Assembly: GCA_026984795.1 (NCBI GenBank)
Contig: JALSRK010000028.1
Coordinates: forward strand, 1-64,000
Direction of reading: 5' to 3'
DNA: 64,000 bases
Source of the DNA: Solibacteraceae bacterium
GTDB taxonomy: Bacteria; Acidobacteriota; Terriglobia; Bryobacterales; Bryobacteraceae
The notes beneath the pieces are model-generated. The model worked only from the letters and a program-made list of their open reading frames with translations, was not told the DNA's origin and searched no databases. Every line of letters starts with the position of its first letter. Within the stretch, counting starts at the first letter, position 1. The translations under genes were made by a program, and so were the position numbers. Positions 24,485-32,954 of this stretch are shown one piece after another.

Positions 24485-25234
24485 ATGAGCGAAACCTACC
24501 CTCACTACATCGAGTTCCGCCACGTCTATAAGACGTTCGACTACCCGGTTCTGGTCGATGTCAATTTCCACGTGGACGCCGGCGAGACGGTGGCCATCAT
24601 CGGCCGCAGCGGCGTCGGCAAGTCCGTCACCCTGGCCCACATCATGGGTTTCCTCAAGCCCGACAGCGGCCAGGTGATCGTCGCCCACACCGACATCACC
24701 CACGCCACCGAGGACGAGCTGCGCCGCATCCGCAAGAAGGTAACCATGGTCTTCCAGTCCGGCGCCCTGTTCGACTCGATGACCGTGGAGGAGAACATCC
24801 TTTTCTCGCTCGAGCTCCGCGAGGATTACAACGAGGCCAACAAAGACGAAATCGTGGACGGTCTGCTGGACATGGTGGGGTTGAAGGCGTACAAGTATTC
24901 CTTCCCCTCGGACCTGTCCACCGGCTACAAGCGGGCCGTCGCCATCGCCCGGGCTCTGGCCGCCGAGCCCGAGTGCATCCTCTACGACGAGCCCACCACG
25001 ATGGTCGATCCCATCATGTCCGACGACCTGGCCAACCTGATGCTTCGGCTGAAACAGGAGCTGCAATTGACCTCGGTGGTGGTCACCCACGACGTGGATC
25101 TGATGTACCGCGTGGCCGACCGCGTGGTGGTGCTCTACGAGGGCCGGGTGATCTACTTCGGGCCGGTGGCCGATCTCGAGAAGTCCGACCACCCGCACAT
25201 CCAAGAGTTCATCGCCAAGGATGAGGTCTGGTGA
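24485..25234 (+). CDS. MlaF-like ABC transporter ATP-binding protein
   Basis: A 249-residue ABC ATPase. Walker A is GRSGVGKS (40-47), the Q-loop Gln is Q91 (MVFQSGALFDSMTV), Walker B is CILYDEP (164-170) and the switch His is H202 (VVTHDVD). The DEPTTMVDP stretch and the FQSGALFDSMTVEEN run resemble MlaF/Ttg2A, the ATPase for phospholipid or steroid transport in outer-membrane maintenance. The signature reads LSTGYKR (144-150) instead of LSGGxxxR. No MlaE-like permease, MlaD-like MCE protein or other subunit is adjacent; upstream is mobA (3-base gap), downstream a convergent lipoprotein gene. The partner subunits must lie elsewhere. Confidence 0.85.
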   Translation: MSETYPHYIEFRHVYKTFDYPVLVDVNFHVDAGETVAIIGRSGVGKSVTLAHIMGFLKPDSGQVIVAHTDITHATEDELRRIRKKVTMVFQSGALFDSMTVEENILFSLELREDYNEANKDEIVDGLLDMVGLKAYKYSFPSDLSTGYKRAVAIARALAAEPECILYDEPTTMVDPIMSDDLANLMLRLKQELQLTSVVVTHDVDLMYRVADRVVVLYEGRVIYFGPVADLEKSDHPHIQEFIAKDEVW

Positions 25235-25246
25235 GCCGGGCGGCCT

Positions 25247-26341
25247 TCACAAGCCCAACATATCGGCGATCCGCGTGATCAGCCTCTCGAACTTCGACGG
25301 CTCCTCGGCCGGGGGCAGGCGCACGTATCCGGCTTCGTCGTCCTCAGGGCCCGGCGGCCTCCACCTGGCCTTTTCGACCAGCCGCACCCGGTAGCCGCTG
25401 AAGGCGTAGACCCGCCGGTAGAGCGCGCCGTCCCCCTCTCGCACGACGAGCGAGAAGGTGACTCTCTTCCGGCCCCCCTCGCCCTGTTTGGCCTGCACTT
25501 GCAGCGGGTAGTAGCCCACCAGGTTGCGCTCCCGGTAGGCCGTCTCGTAGCGGTGGCGCCGGGTGCTCCAGACGAAGACCCGGAAGCCGTCGAATTGGAA
25601 GGGCTGCCGCGGCGCCGAGATGGTCGTCCAGACCCAGTGGTGTTTCCAAGTTTCGCCGTCGCGGACCCGCCCCAGGGAAGCATAGGCCGTAATCCTCCGC
25701 CCGCCTGCATATTGAGCCACTTCGTCGGGGACAGCCATCACCAGCATCCGGCTGAGCACCCAGCCGGCGCGGCCGTTCTCGAGCCGCACCAGCGTCCAAT
25801 CGTCCGCTGGGCCTTCGATGGCCTCGTCCGGAGGGCCGTAAGAATTGAGAGGCAGGGCAGGCGTTTCGGTCTGGGGCGGCAGATAAGGTCCCCGGGGAGC
25901 GACCCGATGCGCCGTTACGTCGGCCAGGATGCCCTCGTCGAGCTGATAGAAGCTAGGCGCCTGCCGATTCGGTTCCGTGTGGACATTCAGCGTGTCGTAG
26001 ACCGTGGCTTTGCCTTGGGAGGGCAGCCGGGCCGCGATCCGGCCTTGCCGCTCGAGCCGCGCCATCGCCGCCGGAGTGAGCAGGAGCCGCCCGTCGGTCC
26101 AGCCTTCGACGCCCTCGGCGGCCCGGATCCTGGCGAACCGCCGCTTGCGGCCAATGATCTCGACCCGGTCGCCGTGCCGCAGCGTGGCTACTACTGGAGC
26201 GTCCGGGGCCAACTCGCCGAGAATCTCCAGCTCGACGGGGCCGACGAAGGCTATCTCGGGCTTTGGCTTCTCGTCCGGTGCCAGGCCGCAGCCGAGCCAC
26301 AGCAAGAGCCCGGTCGCAAGGATGCTGATCAGCCGTCTCAT
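25247..26341 (-). CDS. Lipoprotein with SH3-like domains
   Basis: A 364-residue probable lipoprotein. The signal ends with LLWLGCGLA, with C18 as the lipidated residue. Two SH3-like modules are readable: one around residues 35-95 (APVVATLRHGDRVEIIGRKRRFARIR, then GVEGWTDGRLLL) and one around 115-205 (DTLNVHTEPNRQAPSFYQL, later ENGRAGWVLSRMLVM). The C-terminal half is beta-rich (WVWTTISAPRQPFQFDGFRV) and not recognised. Bacterial SH3 modules of this sort often bind peptidoglycan. It is the last gene of a minus-strand run behind the aminotransferase, 61 bases after its stop, and ends 12 bases from the convergent ATPase gene. No more precise role can be supported. Confidence 0.72.
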   Translation of the reverse strand: MRRLISILATGLLLWLGCGLAPDEKPKPEIAFVGPVELEILGELAPDAPVVATLRHGDRVEIIGRKRRFARIRAAEGVEGWTDGRLLLTPAAMARLERQGRIAARLPSQGKATVYDTLNVHTEPNRQAPSFYQLDEGILADVTAHRVAPRGPYLPPQTETPALPLNSYGPPDEAIEGPADDWTLVRLENGRAGWVLSRMLVMAVPDEVAQYAGGRRITAYASLGRVRDGETWKHHWVWTTISAPRQPFQFDGFRVFVWSTRRHRYETAYRERNLVGYYPLQVQAKQGEGGRKRVTFSLVVREGDGALYRRVYAFSGYRVRLVEKARWRPPGPEDDEAGYVRLPPAEEPSKFERLITRIADMLGL

Positions 26342-26402
26342 GGCCCCACTTCCATTGCCAGCCTCTCCGGGAGTCCGCCGGGCCGGTCCGGCGCTGGGGC
26401 TT

Positions 26403-27611
26403 TCAGACGAGCAGGCTCTCGACGAACTTCTGGATCCGGTCGAAGCCGCGCTCCAGGTCGCTCATCGAGGCGGCGTAGGAGATGCGGATGTGCTCCGTGG
26501 TGCCGAAGGCCTCGCCCGGCACCGCCGCCACGTGGGCCTGCTTCAGCAACTGTTCGGCGAAGTCGAGCGAACAGTGGATGCCGTTCTTGCCGAAGACCGC
26601 GCTCACGTTGGGGTAGGCGTAGAAGGCGCCGCCCGGCTCGGCCATCTTCAGCCCCGGAATGGCCTTGACCCGGTCGATCACGTAGGCCCGCCGACGCCGG
26701 TACTCTTCGAGCATCTCCTGGACGGCGTCCTGCGGCCCGCGCAGCGCCTCGATGGCCGCCTTCTGGGCGATCGAGACCGGGTTCGACGTCGAGTGGCTCT
26801 GCAGCTTCTGCGCCGCGGCGATCACCTCCTTGGGCCCCAGCCCGAAGCCGATGCGCCAGCCGGTCATCGAGTAGGTCTTCGACAGCGACCCGACGATGAT
26901 GACGTTCTCCTTGGCCCCCGGCTCGGCGGCGATCGAGAAGGGCTCGCCCGAGTAGACGAACTTGTCGTAGCACTCGTCGGTCATCAGCCAGATGCCGCGC
27001 TCGGCCGTCATCTTCAGGATCTTGCGGAACTCGCCGTTGTCGAGCACCGCCCCGGAAGGGTTCGATGGCGAGTTGATGATCACCATCTTCGTCTTCCCGG
27101 TGAGGTGCGGCTCGATCATGTCGGCCGTCAGCGTGAAGCCCTTCTCCTCGTCGGTCTTGACGAAGACGCACTTGGCCCCGGTGTAGTTGACCACGTCCTT
27201 GTAAGTCACCCAGTAGGGTACCGGGACGATGACTTCGTCCCCCGGGTTCAGCAGCACCTGGGTGTAGTTGAAGATGGTGTGCTTGCCGCCGACGTTCACC
27301 ATGCACTCGGCCGGCGTGTAGCTGGTGCCGTAGTCTTTGCCATGGCGCTCGCAGATCGCCTCTTTGAGCTCCGGGATGCCCCCGGCCTGGGTGTACTTGG
27401 TGAAGTTCTCCTCGATGGCCCGGATACCGGCCCGCTTGATGTTCTCCGGCGTAGGGAAGTCCGGCTCGCCGGCCCCGAAGCCGACGACGTCCACGCCTTC
27501 CCGCTTCAGGCGGGCGGCTTCAGCGGAGACCTTCATGGTCGCGGACATGCTGATGAGGTTCACCCGGTCCGCCAGGGTCAGTTTCTTCTCTTGGGCTGGT
27601 TGCACGGTCAA
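26403..27611 (-). CDS. Class I PLP-dependent aminotransferase, aspartate aminotransferase-like
   Basis: A 402-residue fold-type I enzyme. K245 in SLSKTYSMTGWRIGF is the PLP-binding lysine. NSPSNPSG (180-187) and DECYDKFVY (212-220) carry the conserved Asn, Asp and Tyr that bind the cofactor, and FGAGEPDFPTP (45-55) marks the N-terminal arm. This pattern is that of subgroup Ib aspartate aminotransferases, which may also accept prephenate or other acidic substrates. The start codon overlaps the coaD stop by 4 bases (ATGA), so the two are translationally coupled. Assignment to aspartate is by family; the substrate-specific arginines were not checked in alignment. Confidence 0.88.
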   Translation of the reverse strand: MTVQPAQEKKLTLADRVNLISMSATMKVSAEAARLKREGVDVVGFGAGEPDFPTPENIKRAGIRAIEENFTKYTQAGGIPELKEAICERHGKDYGTSYTPAECMVNVGGKHTIFNYTQVLLNPGDEVIVPVPYWVTYKDVVNYTGAKCVFVKTDEEKGFTLTADMIEPHLTGKTKMVIINSPSNPSGAVLDNGEFRKILKMTAERGIWLMTDECYDKFVYSGEPFSIAAEPGAKENVIIVGSLSKTYSMTGWRIGFGLGPKEVIAAAQKLQSHSTSNPVSIAQKAAIEALRGPQDAVQEMLEEYRRRRAYVIDRVKAIPGLKMAEPGGAFYAYPNVSAVFGKNGIHCSLDFAEQLLKQAHVAAVPGEAFGTTEHIRISYAASMSDLERGFDRIQKFVESLLV

Positions 27612-28114
27612 GCTCCTTGCAGTTTCTTTCTCAATCTCGCTTCGACGACCGGCGGCACGAGGCCCGAGACGTTCCCCCCCAGCCCGGCTACCTCCTTCAC
27701 CAGCCGCGAGCTGATGAACGAGTAAGCCTCGCTCGCCATCAAGAACACCGTCTCGATCGCCGGCTGCAGGCGCCGGTTCATCAGCGCCATTTGCAGTTCG
27801 TACTCATAGTCCGAAATCGCCCGGATGCCCCGGATGAGCACCGTGGCCCCCTTCCGGGTGGCATAGTCGACCAGCAGCCCTTCGAAGCTGTCCACTTCCA
27901 CGTTCGGGAAGCGGAGGTCCTCGATCACCTCCTCGATCATCACCACGCGCTCGGCTACCGAGAAGAGCGGCCGCTTGGTCTCGTTGCGCAGAATGGCGAC
28001 GATCAGGTGGTCGAATAGATGGGTAGACCGCTCGATCAGGTCCAAATGTCCGTTTGTAAACGGATCAAAGGACCCCGGATAGACTGCGGTGACTTTTCGC
28101 TGGTCCTGTCCCAA
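27608..28114 (-). CDS. coaD: Phosphopantetheine adenylyltransferase
   Basis: A 168-residue hexameric enzyme that transfers AMP from ATP to 4'-phosphopantetheine, the penultimate step of coenzyme A synthesis. The nucleotidyltransferase motif is YPGSFDPFTNGHLDLI with TNGH as the (T/H)xGH active site, followed by RGIRAISDYEYELQMALMNR and the C-terminal SSRLVKEVAGLGGNV. Length is standard. The start codon is TTG at 28114; no ATG or GTG gives a complete strand. A TAAAAT hexamer (28154-28149 on the minus strand) upstream could be a -10 element. It overlaps the downstream aminotransferase gene by 4 bases. Confidence 0.95.
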   Translation of the reverse strand: MGQDQRKVTAVYPGSFDPFTNGHLDLIERSTHLFDHLIVAILRNETKRPLFSVAERVVMIEEVIEDLRFPNVEVDSFEGLLVDYATRKGATVLIRGIRAISDYEYELQMALMNRRLQPAIETVFLMASEAYSFISSRLVKEVAGLGGNVSGLVPPVVEARLRKKLQGA

Positions 28115-28198
28115 GGTGTTCGGCCGCCGTTCCGCTGGGTAACCCTTGATTTTAGCCGAACCCTCCGGCCGGTGGATTCGCGGAGGCCGCTGCGGAGC

Positions 28199-28402
28199 TC
28201 AACCGCTTCGCTCACCCAGACGGCGCAGGCCGAAGAACAGAAAGCCGAGGCCGACGACGGCGTCGGCGCCGGCGGCCACCCGCAGGGGGAGTTGGGCCTC
28301 CGGATCGTCCAGGACCAGCTCGCCGATCCCCAGCATGGTAAGGGCGCCGAAGAGCAGCAGCGCCCCGATCAGGATGAGCAGTTGGGGGGTCATCTTCTTC
28401 AT
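28199..28402 (-). CDS. Small two-helix membrane protein
   Basis: A 67-residue protein starting at MKKMTPQLL with two hydrophobic segments, LLILIGALLLFGALTMLGI and VVGLGFLFFGLRRL, joined by an acidic loop. A longer reading to 28459 would add a charged, Gly/Arg-rich extension and overlap the preceding acyltransferase gene, so the ATG at 28402 is preferred. It sits between an acyltransferase gene and coaD on the same strand, 49 bases after the former and 84 before the latter. Nothing identifies a function. Confidence 0.5.
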   Translation of the reverse strand: MKKMTPQLLILIGALLLFGALTMLGIGELVLDDPEAQLPLRVAAGADAVVGLGFLFFGLRRLGERSG

Positions 28403-28451
28403 CTGTTTGTTCCCTTTTTCCTCTCTCCTCGATTGCCGGCCGCGACCGGCT

Positions 28452-29354
28452 TCAATCATATATCGGCGCTTCGCCCTCCGGTCTTGTCTTCCACCGCCGG
28501 TGGATCCAGAGCCATTGGTCCGGATGCTCGCGGATGATCTCCTCGAGCCTCGCGTGCAGCCGCTGGGTGTCGGCGGCGGCGTCGCCGGTGATCGCGACCG
28601 GTTCGTAAAAGCGCAGCACGTAGCGGTTCTCCTCTGGGCGCCACAGGGCGAAGCCGGGAATCACCGCCGCCCCGGTCCGGGCCGCCAGCTTCGCCAAGCC
28701 TGCGTGCGCGCAAGCCTTCCGCCCGAAGAACTCGACGAACACGCCCTCCTGCGGCGAGGCGTTCTGGTCGATCAGCACGCCGACGGCTTCGTTGGCCGCC
28801 AGGGTCCGCAGGATCTTGCGCGCCGACTCCTTCTTGCCGATCACCTGGTTGCCCGAGAGCCGCCGGCGCCGCTCCAGCCAGCCGTCGAGCAGGGGATTGT
28901 CCAGCGGCCGGACCACCACGTGCATCGGCTCCGCCATCAGCGCGTGGGCGAAGGCGCTCAGCTCCCAGTTGCCCAGGTGCGCGGTGGCGAAGAGCACGCC
29001 GCGCCCTTTCCGTTTCGCCGCCTCGAAGTGCTCGAAGCCTTCGTAGCGGATCCATTCGCCGACGTTCTCCCGGCTGACGGAGGGGAACCTTGCCAGGGCT
29101 GCCAGTACCCGGCCCAGGGAGGCGAAGACGCCGTCGATCAACTCTTCGCGCTGGGCGGCCGTCAGCTCCGGCATGGCGAACTCGAGGTTGCGCCGCGCCG
29201 CCCGCCGCAGCCGGGGCGCCGCCCGGTCCAACAGCCGGGTGTAGAGGCGCGCCAGCCGGAATGCCCAGCCGCGGGGGCCGATCCGCAAGGTGGCCGCCGC
29301 CGCCCGCACCAGCAGATATTCCGCCCAGTTGCGTATCCAAGATCGCCGGCGCAC
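28452..29354 (-). CDS. LpxL/HtrB-like lysophospholipid or lipid A acyltransferase
   Basis: A 300-residue acyltransferase of the lipid A late-acyltransferase family, which transfers acyl chains to Kdo2-lipid IVA or related lipids at the inner membrane. The catalytic HX4E motif is HLGNWE (126-131); the family block VRPLDNPLLDGWLERRR, the IDQNASPQEGVFVEFFGR region and the C-terminal EHPDQWLWIHRRWKTRP are all present. The N-terminal anchor is weak (WAEYLLVRAAAATLRI). No Kdo or lipid A genes are next to it, so the exact acceptor is uncertain. It lies 64 bases behind the M1 peptidase gene in a minus-strand run that continues to coaD. Confidence 0.88.
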   Translation of the reverse strand: MRRRSWIRNWAEYLLVRAAAATLRIGPRGWAFRLARLYTRLLDRAAPRLRRAARRNLEFAMPELTAAQREELIDGVFASLGRVLAALARFPSVSRENVGEWIRYEGFEHFEAAKRKGRGVLFATAHLGNWELSAFAHALMAEPMHVVVRPLDNPLLDGWLERRRRLSGNQVIGKKESARKILRTLAANEAVGVLIDQNASPQEGVFVEFFGRKACAHAGLAKLAARTGAAVIPGFALWRPEENRYVLRFYEPVAITGDAAADTQRLHARLEEIIREHPDQWLWIHRRWKTRPEGEAPIYD

Positions 29355-29418
29355 CGTTCGTCTCTATCAGCTTACCCGCGCCGCAGTCGGGCCGCCGGGC
29401 GTGCAGCCGGTGGGGCCG

Positions 29419-31332
29419 TCATCCGGAAGATTCCGTCCAGCCCAGCGTCTTGTCCACCGCCTCCCGGGTGATCGGGTGGTAGAGCGGCCGGGCCTCCCGA
29501 TAGATGGCCAGCGCCCTTTTCTTGCCCTCCGGGGTCTTGGCCAGTTCTTCGAACAGGGGGGCCACGAACTTACGGCGGCCTTGGGTGGTCAGGAACCACC
29601 GCAGGCGGGGCATGGCCCGCTCGTAGCCGTTCTGAATGGCCAGTTTGAGCCACCGACCGAGGATCTCGGCGTTGCCCGTCTGGGTCAGATGGTAGGCACG
29701 ATCCAGCTGGGCGAGCTTCCCGGCTCCGGCGTCCGGCGGGATCGCTCGCAGGAACCGGAGCCACTCCTGGGTCGACCAGCCCCGTGCATCGAGGCGGCTC
29801 GCCGGCAGCTCGCCCTCGAGCCACGCCTCGGCCGCCTTGTCCACGTGAGCGAAGACGTCCGGCGGCGGCATCCACGCGCCGTCGGGAATGCCCGGCTCAT
29901 AGAGCCACTGTTTCACGGGCACAGGGAAGGCCGGCTCGGCGCGGTTGAGCAGCCGGTACTGAAGGTCTTGCTGGAAGTCGGCCGTGGTGATGCTGCGGAA
30001 GGCGAACTGGTCGAAGTAAGCGCGCAGGTAACGGTCGAACCGCTCCCGCCCGTAGGCGGCTTCAAGGGTATGCAGCAGCAGCGCGCCTTTCTGATACGCG
30101 ATCGCCGTGAGGGCATCGATCGGATCGCGGTCCTTGAGGTCGATGTGCAGAATCTGGTCGCTTTCCGGCAGCCGCTCCATCTCCTCCCGGAGCGCCTGCA
30201 CTCCCAGCAGTGCTTCCATCTCCATGCGCTTACGCCCGTATACTTGCTCGACGATCCGCCGTGTCAAGTAGACGGCGAAACCTTCGTTCAGCCAGAAGTC
30301 GCGCCAGGTGGCGTTGGTTACCAGGTTGCCCGCCCACGAATGGGCCATCTCATGGGCGATGAGTGAGACCAGGCTCTTGTCTCCGGCGAGTACCGTCGGC
30401 GTGGCGAAGGTCAACCGCGGGTTCTCCATGCCCCCGAACGGGAAGCTCGGCGGCAGCACCAGGATGTCGTAGCGGCCCCACCGGTAACGGCCGAAGAGGC
30501 GCTCGGCCGCGACGAGCATCTTTTCGGTATCCTCGAACTCCCGCGCCGCCTTCTCCACTACCTCCGGTTCCGCATAGACGCCGGTGCGGTGGCTCAGCGG
30601 CCGGAACTCGATGTCGCCCACCGCCAGCGCAATCAGGTAGGAAGGCACCGGGTTCGGCATCTGAAAGCGATAGTCACCGTCGGCGGGAAGATCCGGCCGG
30701 TTGCCGGCGCTCATCACGGCCCGCAAGCCTTTCGGTGTCCGGATATGTGCCGAATAAGGGACCTTCACGGCCGGGGTATCCTGCAGCGGGATCCAGCTCC
30801 GAGCGTGGATCGGCTCCGATTGGGTGTAGAGAAAAGGATGGCGCTTGCCCGCCGTCTGCTCGGGCTCGAGCCATTGGAGCGCCGTCGAATCGCTGGTGGT
30901 CCGATAGTGGATGCGCACGTAGCCGTTCGACAGCGGTAGCTCGATCTCGAGCGGCGTGCCCAGGATGGGATCCGTCTCCCCCAGCCGGAACTTTGTCTCA
31001 TGGAACCCGTGGCCGTCGGCCGAGACCTCTACCTTCTCGATGCGCAGCGCCCGCGTATCCAGGATCATCGGGCGGCTGCCGCGGAGGCGGGAGAATTCGA
31101 GCGTCGCCCAGCCGGAGAGCTCCTTATTGTCGAAATCGGCCGTCAGGTCGATCGCCAGGTGGCGGACCTCCACCTCGGCCGGGTTGGAGTAGCTGTGCAG
31201 ATCCTCGGCCACGGCCACGGCGTCGGGCACGGCGTCCGGCCCGGGCGAGCACGACAGGATGCCCAGCGCAGCCAGCGCGGCTAGCGGAGTGCGGATTGTG
31301 GGGATTGCGATACTTTCGATACCTTCAAACAC
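29419..31332 (-). CDS. M1 family zinc aminopeptidase, LTA4H-like
   Basis: A zinc aminopeptidase of about 637 residues. The catalytic core reads GGMENPRLTFATP, then HEMAHSWAGNLV and FWLNEGFAVYL: the exopeptidase motif, the HExxH zinc site and the third ligand Glu. The run GGMENPRLTFATPTVLAGDK, the TWRDFWLNEG segment and a C-terminal HEAT-like helical domain (PEGKKRALAIYREARPLYH) resemble leukotriene A4 hydrolase/aminopeptidase B more than aminopeptidase N. The N-terminus is hydrophobic and ends at a Cys (LAALGILSCSPG), so it is a likely exported lipoprotein, though the lipobox is imperfect. Two GTG starts are possible, 31359 and 31332; the second avoids overlap with the divergent oxidoreductase start. 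Confidence 0.88.
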   Translation of the reverse strand: MFEGIESIAIPTIRTPLAALAALGILSCSPGPDAVPDAVAVAEDLHSYSNPAEVEVRHLAIDLTADFDNKELSGWATLEFSRLRGSRPMILDTRALRIEKVEVSADGHGFHETKFRLGETDPILGTPLEIELPLSNGYVRIHYRTTSDSTALQWLEPEQTAGKRHPFLYTQSEPIHARSWIPLQDTPAVKVPYSAHIRTPKGLRAVMSAGNRPDLPADGDYRFQMPNPVPSYLIALAVGDIEFRPLSHRTGVYAEPEVVEKAAREFEDTEKMLVAAERLFGRYRWGRYDILVLPPSFPFGGMENPRLTFATPTVLAGDKSLVSLIAHEMAHSWAGNLVTNATWRDFWLNEGFAVYLTRRIVEQVYGRKRMEMEALLGVQALREEMERLPESDQILHIDLKDRDPIDALTAIAYQKGALLLHTLEAAYGRERFDRYLRAYFDQFAFRSITTADFQQDLQYRLLNRAEPAFPVPVKQWLYEPGIPDGAWMPPPDVFAHVDKAAEAWLEGELPASRLDARGWSTQEWLRFLRAIPPDAGAGKLAQLDRAYHLTQTGNAEILGRWLKLAIQNGYERAMPRLRWFLTTQGRRKFVAPLFEELAKTPEGKKRALAIYREARPLYHPITREAVDKTLGWTESSG

Positions 31333-31351
31333 GGAACTTACAGGGTATCCA

Positions 31352-32947
31352 ATGTCCACACCCGTTTACGACGCCATCATTTGTGGCGGCGGCCACAACG
31401 GCCTGGTCACCGCCGCCTATCTCGCCAAAGCCGGTCGGAAAGTTCTGGTGCTGGAACGCCGCGAGTTCGTCGGCGGCTGCTCGGTCACCGAAGAGGTCTG
31501 GCCCGGCTACCGCGTCTCCACCGCCGCCTACCTGACGAGCCTGCTGCAAGAGCGGATCATCCGCGACCTGGAACTGGAGCGCCACGGCTATATCGTGGAC
31601 GCCAAGGATCCGTCCTTCTTCTCTCCGTTCCCCGACGGCCGGACGCTGTTCTTCTGGCAGGACGAGAAGCAGACGCTGGCCTCCATCGCGCAGTTCTCCC
31701 GCCGGGACGCCGAGCGCTTCCCGGCCTACGAAGCGCATCTGGAGCGCATCGCGCGGTTCCTCGAGCCGATGCTGCTCTCCACGCCGCCCGAGTTCCCGCC
31801 CCGGGGCCTTTCGGACCTGCCGGACTACATCCGGCTGCTGGCCCGCTTCCATGGTCTGGGACGGCGGGACACCGTGGACCTGGTGAGGATCTTCACCCTG
31901 TCGGCGGCCGACTTCCTCGACGAGTGGTTCGAATCCGAGGAGCTGAAGGCCACCCTGGCCACCGACGCGGTGATCGGCGCCAACGGCGGCCCGCGCTCGC
32001 CGGGCACCGCCTACATCCTGCTCCACCACACCATGGGCGGCGTGGGCGGCAAGCGCGGCCTCTGGGGATTTGTGCGCGGCGGCATGGGCGCCGTTTCGGA
32101 AGCCATCGCTTCGGCCGCCCGCAGCTACGGAGCCGAGATCCGCACGGCGGCGCCGGTGACCCGCATCCAGGTCGCCTCCGGCACGGCGCTGGGCGTGGCG
32201 CTCGAGAACGGCGCCGAGATCCCCGCCCGCATCGTCGTCAGCAACCTCGACCCCAAGCGCACCTTCCTCGAGCTGATCGAAGCCCGCCATCTCGAACCGG
32301 AGTTCCAGGCCGCCATCCGGCGCTACCGCTGCGAAGGCGCCTCGGCCAAGATCAACCTCGCCCTCGACGGCCTGCCCGAGTTCCGCGCCGCCCCGGAGAC
32401 TCCCGGCCCCCAGCACCGCGCCACCATGCACATCTGCCCGTCGATCGACTACATCGAGCAGGCCTGGGACGACGCCAAGTACGGCCGGCCCTCCCGCGCG
32501 CCGCTGCTCGAGCTGACCATCCCGACGATGTACGATCCCTCGCTCGCCCCCGAAGGCAAGCACATCATGGGCATCTTCATCCAGTACGCGCCTTACCGGC
32601 TGCGCGACGGCGATTGGGAGGCGATGCGGGAGCCCTTCTACGAACGCGTCCTGGAGGTTCTGGAGGAGTACGTTCCCAACATCCGCAGCATCGTCGCCGA
32701 GCGCCAGGTGCTCACCCCGCTCGACATCGAGCGCCGCTTCGGCATCACCGGGGCCAACATCTTCCACGGCGAGATGAGCCTCGATCAGATGTACTCGATG
32801 CGCCCGGTGGCCGGTTGGGCCCGCTACCGGACCCCGATCCGCGGCCTTTACCTCTGCGGCTCCGGGACGCATCCCGGCGGGGGCGTGATGGGCGCGCCGG
32901 GCTACAACGCCGCCCGGGAAATCCTCAAAGACGCCCGCCGGTGGTGA
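31352..32947 (+). CDS. FAD-dependent oxidoreductase, phytoene desaturase/PYROXD2-like
   Basis: A 531-residue flavoprotein. The dinucleotide-binding motif is DAIICGGGHNGLVTAAYLAK (7-26), with FVGGCSVTEE following, and the C-terminal FAD-contact motif is GLYLCGSGTHPGGGVMGAPG. These are hallmarks of the CrtI-type amine oxidase superfamily, and the combination with a GGxGxVSEAIASAA region (GGMGAVSEAIASAARSYGAE) is that of the PYROXD2-like subgroup rather than of carotenoid desaturases. No phytoene synthase or other carotenoid gene is nearby, so a carotenoid role is unsupported. The ATG at 31352 starts the Rossmann fold; the open frame before it overlaps the divergent peptidase gene. It converges on the carrier gene with a 7-base gap. 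Confidence 0.85.
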   Translation: MSTPVYDAIICGGGHNGLVTAAYLAKAGRKVLVLERREFVGGCSVTEEVWPGYRVSTAAYLTSLLQERIIRDLELERHGYIVDAKDPSFFSPFPDGRTLFFWQDEKQTLASIAQFSRRDAERFPAYEAHLERIARFLEPMLLSTPPEFPPRGLSDLPDYIRLLARFHGLGRRDTVDLVRIFTLSAADFLDEWFESEELKATLATDAVIGANGGPRSPGTAYILLHHTMGGVGGKRGLWGFVRGGMGAVSEAIASAARSYGAEIRTAAPVTRIQVASGTALGVALENGAEIPARIVVSNLDPKRTFLELIEARHLEPEFQAAIRRYRCEGASAKINLALDGLPEFRAAPETPGPQHRATMHICPSIDYIEQAWDDAKYGRPSRAPLLELTIPTMYDPSLAPEGKHIMGIFIQYAPYRLRDGDWEAMREPFYERVLEVLEEYVPNIRSIVAERQVLTPLDIERRFGITGANIFHGEMSLDQMYSMRPVAGWARYRTPIRGLYLCGSGTHPGGGVMGAPGYNAAREILKDARRW

Positions 32948-32954
32948 GCCGCTC

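Noticed and set aside
31352-32947. Carotenoid biosynthesis from the CrtI-like motif
   Set aside because: No phytoene synthase, cyclase or other carotenoid gene is near, and the details fit the PYROXD2-like group.
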